Counted from the stretch's first letter, positions 33,519 to 41,135 are shown. The stretch is 64,000 nt of DNA from Candidatus Nitrosopumilus sp. SW (GCF_006740685.1 NZ_CP035425.1:1031687-1095686); one strand, 5' to 3'. Numbers and translations: made by a program. The notes: a model not told the origin generated them from the letters alone.

Positions 33519-34902
33519 TTACTTCTAAATAATTGAGGAATTCATCTAATTTGTCTTTAGTTATTTTTGCGCCAGCTGCTGCATTGTGACCTCCTCCAAT
33601 ACCATCAAATTTTTCAGCGCCTGTTCTCATCAATTCGCTTAGGTTGATATCTGATGTGCAACCAAATGATTTTCTTGATGAAAACTTGATTGTGTTTTCT
33701 TCTCCCTTTGTCCTCAAAATTACAATTTTTCCTGAATTCTTTGGAGACCCTGCAATTAGAGATGAGATAGTTCCTGTCATTGTTTCAGGGACAATGTCTT
33801 CTCCATTTACCATCACACATGTCTCACTTTCTGAAATCCTCCATCTCTCATTTGCTAGGATGTTCATGTATTCTCTGATCATCTTTCTATAATCAGTCAA
33901 GATGGTCTCTCCTTCTCTTAGGATCTTGTTTCTATCTCCCATACAGATTGCCATTCCGACTCCAGAGCGGTTAATTCTTCCACAAGAGTTTAGCATAGTT
34001 GAAAACTCTCTGCCGTCTCTGAGGAAACTTCTCTTGTCTTCTCTTGGAAATGTGTATGTGTATCCAATTAATTCTGACATAATTTCAGTGGCATTTTTTC
34101 CTGCCGTGAATTTGGTGATTGACTCGATGACTTGTCTCTTTTCTTCCTCGTCTAGTTCTGCTGGAACTCTCCATCTGCCCCCGTCTTTTAGCTCAATTCC
34201 AGATGAATTTAGCAAAGAAAGGCAAGCATCCCTATTCCAAGTCAGTCCTTCAATAAATGGCTGTGATGTAAATGCAAGAGCGTCTGGGAGAGGTCTTGTC
34301 TCTCTTCCGACCAATAACAGGTCCAAGTCAATCTCAACTAATCCTAACTCTTTTGCAGTATTTGCAATCTCAAAATTCTTTCCAGTAAATGATTTTCTTT
34401 CTCCTTGGTCTTGTCTGTCCCCTAGTGCTGAGACTACTGCAATTGATGACAAATCAGAATTTTTCTCATCTAGTGCCATGGATGCAAGATATGCCATACC
34501 ACCTGCACAAATCTCCAGTCCTCCATCAATTCCATATTTCCATGCATTGATGACATTTTGATTGTCCATCTCTTCATCTGAAATCTGGTGATGATCCAAG
34601 ACAACCCAATTATCTCCAAGTGTCTCGTTGAGGTTTTTTGCAAAACCTCCTCCAAGATCAGTAACTATGTGAAAATCTCTGGAATCTGTTTTGAAAGATT
34701 CTACGACATTTTTACTAAATTCTTTTGATGTTCTAACAGTACAATTTGCCCCTGCTCTGATTAGGGCTTTGGTAATGATACTTCCAGATGTTAATCCATC
34801 ACAATCAATGTGGGTTGTAACAAAAATTGATTTTTTTGATCTTATACAATCTGAAACCTTATCTTTGAAAAACGAAAGTGACTCATCAAGTGATTTTGCC
34901 AT
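33481..34902 (-). CDS. DHH-family phosphoesterase, archaeal RecJ-like (GAN)
   Basis: 473 residues. THIDCDGLTSGS is motif I, DLGGG motif II-like and VVLDHHQISD the DHH motif. The C-terminal DHHA1 domain ends with GGGHNAAAGAKI. Archaeal RecJ homologues include GAN, which binds GINS in the replisome, and exonucleases acting on RNA or DNA. The gene follows rps15 with overlapping TAATG, as in many archaea where S15 and RecJ-like genes are adjacent. Confidence 0.88.
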   Translation of the reverse strand: MAKSLDESLSFFKDKVSDCIRSKKSIFVTTHIDCDGLTSGSIITKALIRAGANCTVRTSKEFSKNVVESFKTDSRDFHIVTDLGGGFAKNLNETLGDNWVVLDHHQISDEEMDNQNVINAWKYGIDGGLEICAGGMAYLASMALDEKNSDLSSIAVVSALGDRQDQGERKSFTGKNFEIANTAKELGLVEIDLDLLLVGRETRPLPDALAFTSQPFIEGLTWNRDACLSLLNSSGIELKDGGRWRVPAELDEEEKRQVIESITKFTAGKNATEIMSELIGYTYTFPREDKRSFLRDGREFSTMLNSCGRINRSGVGMAICMGDRNKILREGETILTDYRKMIREYMNILANERWRISESETCVMVNGEDIVPETMTGTISSLIAGSPKNSGKIVILRTKGEENTIKFSSRKSFGCTSDINLSELMRTGAEKFDGIGGGHNAAAGAKITKDKLDEFLNYLEVNVVNVSSADSSQ

Positions 34903-35351
34903 TACTCTAATTGAGCTACTACTGATTTATATTTCCAAGTTGCTGGAATTCTGCCAATTCTTTTGTAGTAGACTGATAATCTGTGAACTTTGGCTTCGAT
35001 TAGTTCCAAAGATCTAACATTTCTTCTGTCTCCTTTGTTGTTTTTGAGATGTTTTTGAAGACCTACTGCCTTTTTGACAATGTTTTCCAAGTCTTCAGGC
35101 ATTTCTGATTTCAAATCATTTTCTTCTAAAATCTCTCCAACTGTCTTTTTTGTAATTGGTTTGATTAGTGGGATTGAATGTTGGTCTCTTAACTTAATTC
35201 CAATTTGACTAGGAGTTAGTCCATCTTTGGAATATTTGATAACTAGTTCTTCAATTTCTGCAGGACTTTGTGTGATCCATGAAGGTGCACGAAGAGTAGC
35301 TGGTCTAATGGAATGTGACTTTCCATGTCTGTGTGTATGCATTCTTCCCAT
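34902..35351 (-). CDS. rps15: Ribosomal protein S15 (uS15)
   Basis: About 149 residues. The start MGRMHTHRHGKSHSIRP is the archaeal/eukaryal S15 N-terminal extension; I chose this ATG over an in-frame GTG at 35363 because it matches the family start. The C-terminal part (LELIEAKVHRLSVYYKRIGRIP) is the three-helix core that binds 16S rRNA. First gene of the operon S15-RecJ-Pcc1-SerS-S3Ae-DUF54. Confidence 0.95.
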   Translation of the reverse strand: MGRMHTHRHGKSHSIRPATLRAPSWITQSPAEIEELVIKYSKDGLTPSQIGIKLRDQHSIPLIKPITKKTVGEILEENDLKSEMPEDLENIVKKAVGLQKHLKNNKGDRRNVRSLELIEAKVHRLSVYYKRIGRIPATWKYKSVVAQLE

Positions 35352-35391
35352 AATTTGGCTCACTAAAGTACAGAATTAAACGTTACTTATA

Positions 35392-35444
35392 CTGATCTCG
35401 TACATTATTCGAAATTTGGGGTCCAGAATAAAGTTTTAAATAAG
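35392..35444 (+). promoter_or_regulatory. Promoter of the 110-residue gene with motif CTGATCTCGTAC
   Basis: CTGATCTCGTAC at 35392-35403 and the TATA-like TTTTAAATAA at 35434-35443, about 32-42 nt before the ATG at 35476. The same 12-mer occurs exactly once more in the next intergenic region, at 35855-35866. Confidence 0.5.
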
Positions 35445-35475
35445 TACTATTCGTCCAATCGATTAGGTAAACGGT

Positions 35476-35808
35476 ATGAATACAAAAGTACTCTTAACAG
35501 CAACCATGCTATCTGTATTTTTCTTCGGTGCCATCGGTGCAGCTTCCGTTGCATTTGCCCAGTACATGGGTAACGTTGGTGGAGAAGGAGAGACAGGCGC
35601 TTATACCTTAGAAGAAGCACTTGAGATTCAAAGAAGAAGAATCGAAGCTGCTGAAGCAAACCCATCTTCTGGTTCAGGAACTCCATACCTTGATGCTAGT
35701 GGTGTAGTCGGTGCAGCAGTTATTGCAGGTGCAGTCTTTGGTGGTATTGCAGGAGCTTTCTTCATTAGAGGAAGATCTGGCAAATACGCAGCAATGGGTA
35801 GAGGATAA
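35476..35808 (+). CDS. Small exported membrane protein near amo (110 residues)
   Basis: A signal-peptide-like N terminus (residues 5-28, VLLTATMLSVFFFGAIGAASVAFA, probably cleaved after AFA), an outer loop with a charged helix (LEEALEIQRRRIEAAEAN) and a C-terminal transmembrane helix (VVGAAVIAGAVFGGIAGAFFI) ending in basic residues. This is a compact single-span surface protein. It has its own strong-looking promoter and terminator-like T-rich tail. Two-helix proteolipid of the ATP synthase was considered, but no membrane Glu is present. Position 2 kb from amoB makes it a candidate for one of the newer archaeal AMO subunits AmoY/AmoZ (inference from known neighbourhoods, not proven). Confidence 0.7.
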   Translation: MNTKVLLTATMLSVFFFGAIGAASVAFAQYMGNVGGEGETGAYTLEEALEIQRRRIEAAEANPSSGSGTPYLDASGVVGAAVIAGAVFGGIAGAFFIRGRSGKYAAMGRG

Positions 35809-35854
35809 AATACCTCACTTTTCTCTTATTTTATTATTTGACCTTTAGCGTATG

Positions 35855-35894
35855 CTGATCTCGTACTTTGTGAAAATAAAAGAAATGTATATAT
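35855..35894 (+). promoter_or_regulatory. Promoter of the 89-residue gene with motif CTGATCTCGTAC
   Basis: The second copy of CTGATCTCGTAC (35855-35866), then TGTATATAT at about 35886-35894, some 25 nt before the ATG at 35919. Confidence 0.5.
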
Positions 35895-35918
35895 CGCAGA
35901 AATTAAGCCAAAATATAC

Positions 35919-36188
35919 ATGACTCCTATCGTAGGAACTTTCCTTAGCATCCTGTCTTCATTAACAGGACAACTAGGACCAAACTATGATCCATTATTCT
36001 ATGATGTAATGATTTACATCTTCGGAACCATGATGTTCACAATATTCCTTCTAGGAATTATCTCATTCTGGTTACGTGTTCACGGATGGGCATACAAAGA
36101 CAACCGTGAGAGATGGGTCGACGAATTGGACAGACACTTTGAAAGAGAAGGTATCGGTCTTATTCCAGACAACGGAAAATACTGGTAG
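35919..36188 (+). CDS. Small single-span membrane protein near amo (89 residues)
   Basis: One transmembrane helix (about residues 27-51, DVMIYIFGTMMFTIFLLGIISFWL) followed by a hydrophilic, aromatic and charged tail (HGWAYKDNRERWVDELDRHFEREGIG). The gene has its own TATA box and the same 12-bp upstream motif as the preceding gene, so the two are probably co-regulated. No family was recognised by motif; like its neighbour it is a candidate AMO-associated subunit. A T-rich stretch follows the stop. Confidence 0.7.
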   Translation: MTPIVGTFLSILSSLTGQLGPNYDPLFYDVMIYIFGTMMFTIFLLGIISFWLRVHGWAYKDNRERWVDELDRHFEREGIGLIPDNGKYW

Positions 36189-36288
36189 AAATCTACCTTT
36201 ATCATTTTCATTATTTTTAATTCCTTAAAACAATCTAGCTCTAACGCATTTTTGAAATTTCTTTAAATTTTACAAAGTCTGCAATTGT

Positions 36289-36813
36289 CTAATTCTCTGG
36301 CAGGAAGTCTCTGTCCTTTGATTCATCATATGCCTTTGATGTAAATTCTGCCTTGTAGTGATATCCGTCCTGTAATGGGTGGTTGATAAAGTGAGGTGAC
36401 TCTTTTCCATTAACGTACATCGTAGACTTGCTCTGCTCCATGTCCCTTAGAGGGAAATCCCACATCCACAAAAAGTGGCCTATCTCAAATGGGAACTCTT
36501 CTTCCCATTCTGCATAAATTGTGCCATCATCAGTCAGGGTATACATTGTTCTTTGGCATTCGCCGTCTAGACCTGAATTGATATTTGCAGGAATTTCTGC
36601 TGGAATGCCATCAATTACCAACTCCAAGGATGCCTTGATTTTGTAAGGAGTATCTCTGTCATTGATACAAACCTTGAGAGGATCGTCTTGACTTAGTTGA
36701 CCCTGAATCACACTACTTGCAACACCAACTGATATTGCAATTACTGCAGTAATAGCTAGAAACTTTAGTGTCTTTTTCCTCTTGTAAGGATCACCAGTTC
36801 CTGGCCATATCAT
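36289..36813 (-). CDS. Membrane-anchored hypothetical protein
   Basis: 174 residues: short cytosolic basic start (GDPYKRKKTLK), one transmembrane helix (16-37, FLAITAVIAISVGVASSVI), and an outer domain of about 135 residues containing two cysteines (VCIND and GECQRT) that may form a disulfide. An HFLWMWDFPLRDME segment and the final HINHPLQDGYHYKAEF are notable. No known family. It lies downstream of amoB on the same strand, two genes away. Confidence 0.7.
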   Translation of the reverse strand: MIWPGTGDPYKRKKTLKFLAITAVIAISVGVASSVIQGQLSQDDPLKVCINDRDTPYKIKASLELVIDGIPAEIPANINSGLDGECQRTMYTLTDDGTIYAEWEEEFPFEIGHFLWMWDFPLRDMEQSKSTMYVNGKESPHFINHPLQDGYHYKAEFTSKAYDESKDRDFLPEN

Positions 36814-36853
36814 AATAGGATAATTTTAGGCAGATTCCTTAAAGTCCTTTCTC

Positions 36854-37168
36854 TTACTCATAGACAATCTCAATTGTGTCTAGTTGGTCCTGGTGGTCTG
36901 CAATAAAATAGGTAATCTCATCTGAATCAATCTCCAGCCATTCTGATTCCCCTTTGTATGGGAGGTAATCCTCTACAAACAATTCGCCAGGACCTGTCAT
37001 TCTTACAAGGACATTTTCTCTTTTTGGATTTATCTTAAAAGGTAACTTGAGGACTTTGCCTCTTCTTTGATTCTGTATGTTTACTTTGTATGGGTCTTCT
37101 CTGAATTCGACTTGACCAAAAAAGTAACTTTGAAAAATATCTAATTTTTTGATTTTGAAACTTAGCAT
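36854..37168 (-). CDS. Hypothetical protein downstream of amoB
   Basis: 104 residues, soluble, beta-rich and with no Cys. RRGKVLKLPFKINPKRENVLVRMTG is a strongly basic strand region, the C terminus is acidic. No family recognised. It follows amoB on the minus strand after about 100 bp, which include the pyrimidine-rich 3' element and a hairpin, so it is probably transcribed separately. Confidence 0.65.
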   Translation of the reverse strand: MLSFKIKKLDIFQSYFFGQVEFREDPYKVNIQNQRRGKVLKLPFKINPKRENVLVRMTGPGELFVEDYLPYKGESEWLEIDSDEITYFIADHQDQLDTIEIVYE

Positions 37169-37214
37169 CTTTTTTACTTACTTTGTTGTTGCAGATAAGA
37201 CTTGGTTTTTTTGA

Positions 37215-37231
37215 CTTACGTTAATCGTAAG
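37215..37231 (-). other. Hairpin after amoB
   Basis: CTTACG and CGTAAG around a 5-nt loop, 35 nt past the amoB stop. No T-run follows on the amoB strand; it may protect the 3' end or act with the T-rich element before it. Confidence 0.4.
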
Positions 37232-37240
37232 GATGTTTAG

Positions 37241-37265
37241 AAAATGAAAAGGAAAAGGTTGGGTG
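37241..37265 (-). terminator. Pyrimidine-rich 3' element of amoB, identical to that of amoA
   Basis: Beginning two bases after the stop codon, 25 nt on the minus strand (pattern CACCCAACC then T- and C-rich runs ending ATTTT) are identical to 39927-39951 after amoA. It contains three T-runs and so may direct termination, but a shared control role is possible. Confidence 0.6.
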
Positions 37266-37266
37266 G

Positions 37267-37836
37267 TTAGATTACTTGCCAGGGTCGTGTTGCAAACGTA
37301 ATGACATATCCAACGCCAATCATAATTGATTGATATGCGATGTTGGTATATGGGATTGGTTTGATAATTGGTTCTCCTTCAACGACAACTGTTTGTCCTG
37401 GACCAAGTCCTGGACCAACTTTGGCTACATTGAGTTGGGTGTGTACGTGGTATACACCTGCTTCAAGTGCTTTAGCAGATAGTGAATATTCTACAACAGC
37501 GTTTCCTGGAATGTCAAAGACGTTTCCTGGAGGATCTCTTGAGAGCATCTCCCATCTGTTACCTGCGTTAGTAGACTCTGAGAAAATGGAAATCCATCCT
37601 CTAAGGTCTCTTTCTACAAGACTGACTAATGTTCCTTGAAGTGTCAAGGTTTCGCCAGTTTGCAGGGATTGTCTGTTAAAGGTTTCATCTTCAATTCTGA
37701 TGAAACGACTCTGGAGTTGTGCTTGGACACCGTGTGCATCTGCAGTTGGAAGAATAGTCTCAACCCAGTTGAAACCTAAGGTTCCTAGTGCAAGTACGAC
37801 AGCTAGTCCGAATACGAAAATCTTTTTTTCGACCAT
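37267..37836 (-). CDS. amoB: Ammonia monooxygenase subunit B
   Basis: 189 residues, the short archaeal AmoB that lacks the second cupredoxin domain of bacterial AmoB. A signal peptide of 34 residues ends in TADA, leaving H35 as the mature N terminus; with H130 and H132 (YHVHTQLN) this makes the CuB site. A C-terminal helix (IMIGVGYVITFATRPW) anchors it. AmoB is part of the membrane complex that oxidizes ammonia to hydroxylamine. Transcribed divergently from amoC. TATA-like CATATAACG (minus) near 37873-37880 gives a short leader. Confidence 0.97.
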   Translation of the reverse strand: MVEKKIFVFGLAVVLALGTLGFNWVETILPTADAHGVQAQLQSRFIRIEDETFNRQSLQTGETLTLQGTLVSLVERDLRGWISIFSESTNAGNRWEMLSRDPPGNVFDIPGNAVVEYSLSAKALEAGVYHVHTQLNVAKVGPGLGPGQTVVVEGEPIIKPIPYTNIAYQSIMIGVGYVITFATRPWQVI

Positions 37837-37872
37837 AGTTATCCCTAATATTGTGAAAGATAATACACGTCG

Positions 37873-38069
37873 TTATATGTTTTACCTTCATTGCGAGGAT
37901 CGATACTAATACCGATGTTAATCGTTGATGTTAATCATTGAAAATGGCAAAAAATGATTGTTATTTTTACAATGGTAAAAACATTAAATGAAATTATTTC
38001 ATAAATCAATTAAAAATTCATTAGAAATTTGAAAAAAAATTGTCTAGTTTCAATCTCTTACTTTATATT
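37873..38069. promoter_or_regulatory. Divergent amoB/amoC control region
   Basis: Contents: amoB TATA element (37873-37880, minus); two direct copies of the 13-mer GATGTTAATC(G/A)TT at 37914-37926 and 37927-37939; the palindrome ATGAAATTATTTCAT at 37988-38002; and the amoC TATA element CTTTATATT at 38061-38069, about 23-30 nt before ATG 38092, implying a nearly leaderless amoC mRNA. The tandem 13-mers look like regulator sites. Confidence 0.55.
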
Positions 38070-38091
38070 CTCAATATACACCATGTGTATC

Positions 38092-38655
38092 ATGGCACAG
38101 ATGCCCGCATTAATCCCAAAAGAAGTTGAGATTCAGAGACTTAAGAAAATCTGGCTCATCGTTATTGCTATGGGATCTACCGCAGCATCAGTCGAAGTAG
38201 ATAACTTCGTTGATGGTTCTCTACATCAGACATCTATCAGAGATAGTGCATTTACTCCAGCTCACTGGTGGTTATATTCCCACTTTGTAGCACTTCCACT
38301 CGGATGGGGTTCAGCAGCAATCTATGATAGAAAAGTTCCAGTTCTCAGAGGTCCAAATAATTCAATGAACACTGGTTTGAAAATGACCATTCTTGGTTAC
38401 TTAGCAACTATGTTTACAATTGGAGTCAATGAGATGTGGCACTTCTGGTTTGTAGAGGAAATCTTTGCAGTTCCAAATCACTGGATGTTTAACATGGGTG
38501 TTGTAGTAGCATTCATGGGTGCACTTGCATACGTAGTCAGAGTATATGCTAGACTCGTAGAACTAGGTGCAGAAACTCCAGGAGAGAACCCATATGTCGC
38601 AGAGATGTACAAGATGGCCTTAGAAGGCAAATTGTACAGTAGATCTATTCCATAG
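38092..38655 (+). CDS. amoC: Ammonia monooxygenase subunit C
   Basis: 187 residues from ATG 38092 (MAQMPALIPKEVEIQRLKK). The frame is open further upstream to a TTG at 38029, but the TATA box at 38061-38069 would lie inside that extension, so the shorter form is right. Several transmembrane helices. Candidate metal ligands, as known for CuC in related particulate monooxygenases, lie in SVEVDNFVDGSLHQTS (Asp/His) and NEMWHFW. A terminator follows the stop. Confidence 0.97.
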   Translation: MAQMPALIPKEVEIQRLKKIWLIVIAMGSTAASVEVDNFVDGSLHQTSIRDSAFTPAHWWLYSHFVALPLGWGSAAIYDRKVPVLRGPNNSMNTGLKMTILGYLATMFTIGVNEMWHFWFVEEIFAVPNHWMFNMGVVVAFMGALAYVVRVYARLVELGAETPGENPYVAEMYKMALEGKLYSRSIP

Positions 38656-38661
38656 ACAAAA

Positions 38662-38698
38662 TGTGCAATCGCACAATTTTTTCTTATTTTATTATTTT
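38662..38698 (+). terminator. Terminator after amoC
   Basis: A TGTGC-aatc-GCACA stem followed by several T-runs (ATTTTTTCTTATTTTATTATTTT) directly downstream of amoC. Confidence 0.65.
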
Positions 38699-38777
38699 CT
38701 AGAAAGAGACGTAGATCGTACCCTTGACCGCAGTTTAAGAAAGACTTAAAAGGATTCTCTATTAGAATAATTCCAGA

Positions 38778-39140
38778 ATGACTCTTCCAAAAGGATTCGG
38801 TTCAGGCGGCAGCGGTGGATCATCTAGTGCTGACGTAGAACGAATGATTGGAAAACGCGTTGAAAACATGACTGGTATGATCACAATTTCATACTGGGCA
38901 GCATTAATTGCTACTTTTGGTGGTACTGCAGCAGGATACTTCTACTATCCATGGGCATATCCAACAGCAAGTGGCCACTTTGCATTCATCGTACTTGCAA
39001 TCATTGAGGCAATAGGTTACATCTTCTGTGTTAAAGTCATGGAAGAAGGTTCCAATAAGAACAGTAATGGTATAGTTGGCGGCAGTATTGCAGCAACCGT
39101 AGCATTCGTGCTATTCGTATCATTATATGTCGGTTGGTAA
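38778..39140 (+). CDS. amoX: AmoX, AMO-associated membrane subunit
   Basis: 120 residues: Gly/Ser-rich soluble start, then three to four predicted membrane helices (MITISYWAALIATFGGTAAGYFYY, HFAFIVLAIIEAIGYIFCV, GIVGGSIAATVAFVLFVSLYVGW). Its position between amoC and amoA is where AmoX (orf38) is found in marine ammonia-oxidizing archaea; AmoX co-purifies with archaeal AMO. TTAAAAGG about 25-32 nt upstream suggests its own leaderless promoter. Confidence 0.92.
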   Translation: MTLPKGFGSGGSGGSSSADVERMIGKRVENMTGMITISYWAALIATFGGTAAGYFYYPWAYPTASGHFAFIVLAIIEAIGYIFCVKVMEEGSNKNSNGIVGGSIAATVAFVLFVSLYVGW

Positions 39141-39143
39141 TCA

Positions 39144-39182
39144 GAAGGCAAACCCTTCAGATACACTTCTTTTTCATTTTAA
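39144..39182 (+). terminator. Terminator after amoX
   Basis: GAAGG-caaac-CCTTC stem (39144-39158), extendable with mismatch by TC/GA on either side, followed by CTTCTTTTTCATTTT. Confidence 0.55.
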
Positions 39183-39274
39183 TTTCTAACAAGAATCTGT
39201 GATGTTTGCCAAATAAAACAACGATCTTCATCACACTCTAAAATTTTATATACTGACCGTTTCTTCAACTTGAT

Positions 39275-39925
39275 ATGGTCTGGTTAAGACGATGTACACA
39301 CTACTTGTTCATAGTAGTGGTTGCAGTTAACTCTACACTGTTAACAATTAACGCAGGAGACTACATCTTCTACACTGACTGGGCTTGGACTTCGTACACG
39401 GTATTCTCAATATCGCAAACGTTGATGCTTATTGTAGGTGCAACATATTACCTAACATTTACAGGCGTTCCAGGCACAGCAACGTACTACGGTCTGATTA
39501 TGACAGTATACACATGGGTAGCCAAAGCCGCATGGTTCTCACTCGGTTATCCATATGACTTCATTGTAACTCCAGTTTGGCTACCATCAGCAATGCTGTT
39601 GGACTTAGTATACTGGGCAACAAAGAAGAACAAGCACTCCTTGATACTGTTCGGCGGTGTACTAGTAGGAATGTCATTACCATTGTTCAACATGGTAAAC
39701 CTGATAACAGTAGCAGACCCACTTGAAACGGCATTCAAATATCCAAGACCAACATTGCCACCATACATGACACCGATAGAACCCCAAGTTGGTAAGTTCT
39801 ATAACAGCCCAGTCGCTCTCGGTGCAGGTGCAGGTGCAGTTTTGGGATGTACATTTGCAGCATTAGGTTGTAAATTGAATACATGGACTTACAGATGGAT
39901 GGCCGCTTGGTCAAAGTGGGACTAA
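39275..39925 (+). CDS. amoA: Ammonia monooxygenase subunit A
   Basis: 216 residues, five to six membrane helices, starting MVWLRRCTHYLFIVVVAVNS, the standard archaeal AmoA beginning; STLLTINAGDYIFYTDWAWTSY is the region used in archaeal amoA surveys. It belongs to the membrane core of AMO. TTTTATATA at 39244-39252 is about 25-30 nt before the ATG, so the mRNA is leaderless or nearly so. The T-rich 3' element that follows is shared with amoB. Confidence 0.98.
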   Translation: MVWLRRCTHYLFIVVVAVNSTLLTINAGDYIFYTDWAWTSYTVFSISQTLMLIVGATYYLTFTGVPGTATYYGLIMTVYTWVAKAAWFSLGYPYDFIVTPVWLPSAMLLDLVYWATKKNKHSLILFGGVLVGMSLPLFNMVNLITVADPLETAFKYPRPTLPPYMTPIEPQVGKFYNSPVALGAGAGAVLGCTFAALGCKLNTWTYRWMAAWSKWD

Positions 39926-39926
39926 A

Positions 39927-39951
39927 CACCCAACCTTTTCCTTTTCATTTT
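39927..39951 (+). terminator. Pyrimidine-rich 3' element of amoA, identical to that of amoB
   Basis: 25 nt starting two bases after the amoA stop, identical base for base to the minus strand of 37265-37241 after amoB. Followed by further T-runs (ATTATTATC). Confidence 0.6.
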
Positions 39952-40005
39952 ATTATTATCACTTAGAGGATTCTCTAAACAAAATTTTATTCAGAAAAAT
40001 AATTT

Positions 40006-40440
40006 TTAGTTTTTTATTTCTCTAACATCTGCAAGATCTTTTAGCAATTCTTCTAATTGCTTTGCACCAAATTCTTTTGAAACAACACTTCTTGCTTTCT
40101 CCCAGTAAGGAAGAGTTTTGTCAATTGCAGATTTTCCTTTAGGAGTTAATTTTACAAAAGTCGTTCTTTTGTCATCACCTGATTCCATTTTGATGAATCC
40201 TTCTTTTTCAAGTGGTTTGAGATTTCTTGTTATTGTAGTTCTATCCATTACAAGCCCTTTTGCTAGTTTGCTAATACTTGGTGAATCAAAGATATGGATC
40301 CCAACTAGAACCGTAAACTGTGTTACCTGTAATCCACTTGGTTTTAGAATCTCGTCAAATAATTGGGTAATAATTCGTGATGCAGCTCGAATGTTAAATG
40401 CAGGACATAATGCTGGAAGTTCTGAAAATCTGTCTTTCAT
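40006..40440 (-). CDS. MarR-family transcription regulator
   Basis: 144 residues. Winged helix-turn-helix with recognition region SISKLAKGLVMDRTTITRNLKPLEKEGFI and wing MESGDDKRTTFVKLTPKG, the MarR signature, flanked by dimerisation helices. It is divergent from a four-gene operon, and two perfect 12-bp palindromes lie between them, so it probably represses itself and that operon, responding to a small ligand or redox signal (inference). A His/Cys sensor is not obvious; one Cys is present near residue 12. Confidence 0.9.
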   Translation of the reverse strand: MKDRFSELPALCPAFNIRAASRIITQLFDEILKPSGLQVTQFTVLVGIHIFDSPSISKLAKGLVMDRTTITRNLKPLEKEGFIKMESGDDKRTTFVKLTPKGKSAIDKTLPYWEKARSVVSKEFGAKQLEELLKDLADVREIKN

Positions 40441-40468
40441 AATGATCTAACACATTTGAGCTTAATAT

Positions 40469-40502
40469 GTGTATATACACTTAATAATAGGTGTATATAC
40501 AC
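40469..40502. promoter_or_regulatory. Twin palindromic operators of the MarR operon
   Basis: GTGTATATACAC occurs twice, at 40469-40480 and 40491-40502, 22 bp centre to centre, about two helical turns, hence on the same DNA face. They lie between the start of the MarR gene and the ATG at 40510, and overlap the likely TATA elements for both directions. Binding by the adjacent MarR dimer is the simple reading. Confidence 0.8.
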
Positions 40503-40509
40503 ATATTAT

Positions 40510-40845
40510 ATGAAATGCGAAACCCAAACCCAAAATGTGGGAATCTATGGAATCTATGGAACCCACACAACAGAAGCATGCCCACTTTTTAATGAGGAAA
40601 ACAGAAAGTTGCTTCTAGAGGTAGCATCCACCTTTGAAAACGATGCAAGCAAAAAAGGAATCAAAGTCATCTCAATGTATCACTCTGGTTTAGAACATAC
40701 ATTCGAATGGATTGTTGAAGCACCTGGCGCACATGCAATCCAAGACTTGATGGTGCAAACCAAGGTTGCAAAATTCAATTCAACCAAAATCGTCCCATTA
40801 AGGACAACCCAGGACGTAGTGGAGTACTGCCAAAGTATAGAGTGA
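40510..40845 (+). CDS. Small alpha/beta protein, first gene of the MarR-controlled operon
   Basis: 111 residues from ATG 40510; the open frame extends upstream through the operators, but that region is regulatory DNA. The sequence suggests a ferredoxin-like alpha/beta barrel domain (GIKVISMYHSGLEHTFEWIVEAPGAHAIQDLM...), as in small dimeric DUF3303-like or stress-responsive proteins. Cysteines at CETQ, ACPLF and EYCQS. Function unknown. The next gene overlaps by 4 nt. Confidence 0.7.
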   Translation: MKCETQTQNVGIYGIYGTHTTEACPLFNEENRKLLLEVASTFENDASKKGIKVISMYHSGLEHTFEWIVEAPGAHAIQDLMVQTKVAKFNSTKIVPLRTTQDVVEYCQSIE

Positions 40846-41135
40846 CAAAAATGATGAAAACTCCTTCCTTTTTCTTTTTTAGAAATTATTCCAAAAACAA
40901 TTCATCAGGTCTTCCTCCATATTCTAGACGAGCACTCATTGCTGTCTTAGTAGCTATTCCGATGGCGTTTACGTTGAATGTCCCTCTTAACATATTTGGA
41001 ACCTTTATCCCAGTCTGGGGAATTATCTTGATCAATGCAATTGTAATTCCATCTTACATGACATTCATTATTCCAAAAGCATCAAAGCAATTTGCTTCTT
41101 GGCTCAATTCTGGAAATGAAAGGAGATCGGCATGA
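40842..41135 (+). CDS. Small two-helix membrane protein (MarR operon, gene 2)
   Basis: 97 residues, or 94 from ATG 40851. Two hydrophobic helices (ALIAVLVAIPMAFTLNVPL and TFIPVWGIILINAIVIPSYMTFII) with a basic N terminus, so both ends probably face the cytoplasm. GTG 40842 overlaps the preceding stop as GTGA. It resembles short DUF2798-type membrane proteins in pattern; no function known. Confidence 0.7.
   Translation: MTKMMKTPSFFFFRNYSKNNSSGLPPYSRRALIAVLVAIPMAFTLNVPLNIFGTFIPVWGIILINAIVIPSYMTFIIPKASKQFASWLNSGNERRSA

Noticed and set aside
35476-35808. ATP synthase proteolipid (subunit K/c)
   Set aside because: Two helices are present, but there is no carboxylate inside the second helix and a long hydrophilic loop separates them.
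38029-38091. N-terminal extension of amoC starting at TTG 38029
   Set aside because: The TATA box at 38061-38069 lies within it, and the known AmoC N terminus begins at ATG 38092.
40456-40509. Upstream extension of the first MarR-operon gene
   Set aside because: This stretch holds the two operator palindromes; the ATG at 40510 is the sensible start.
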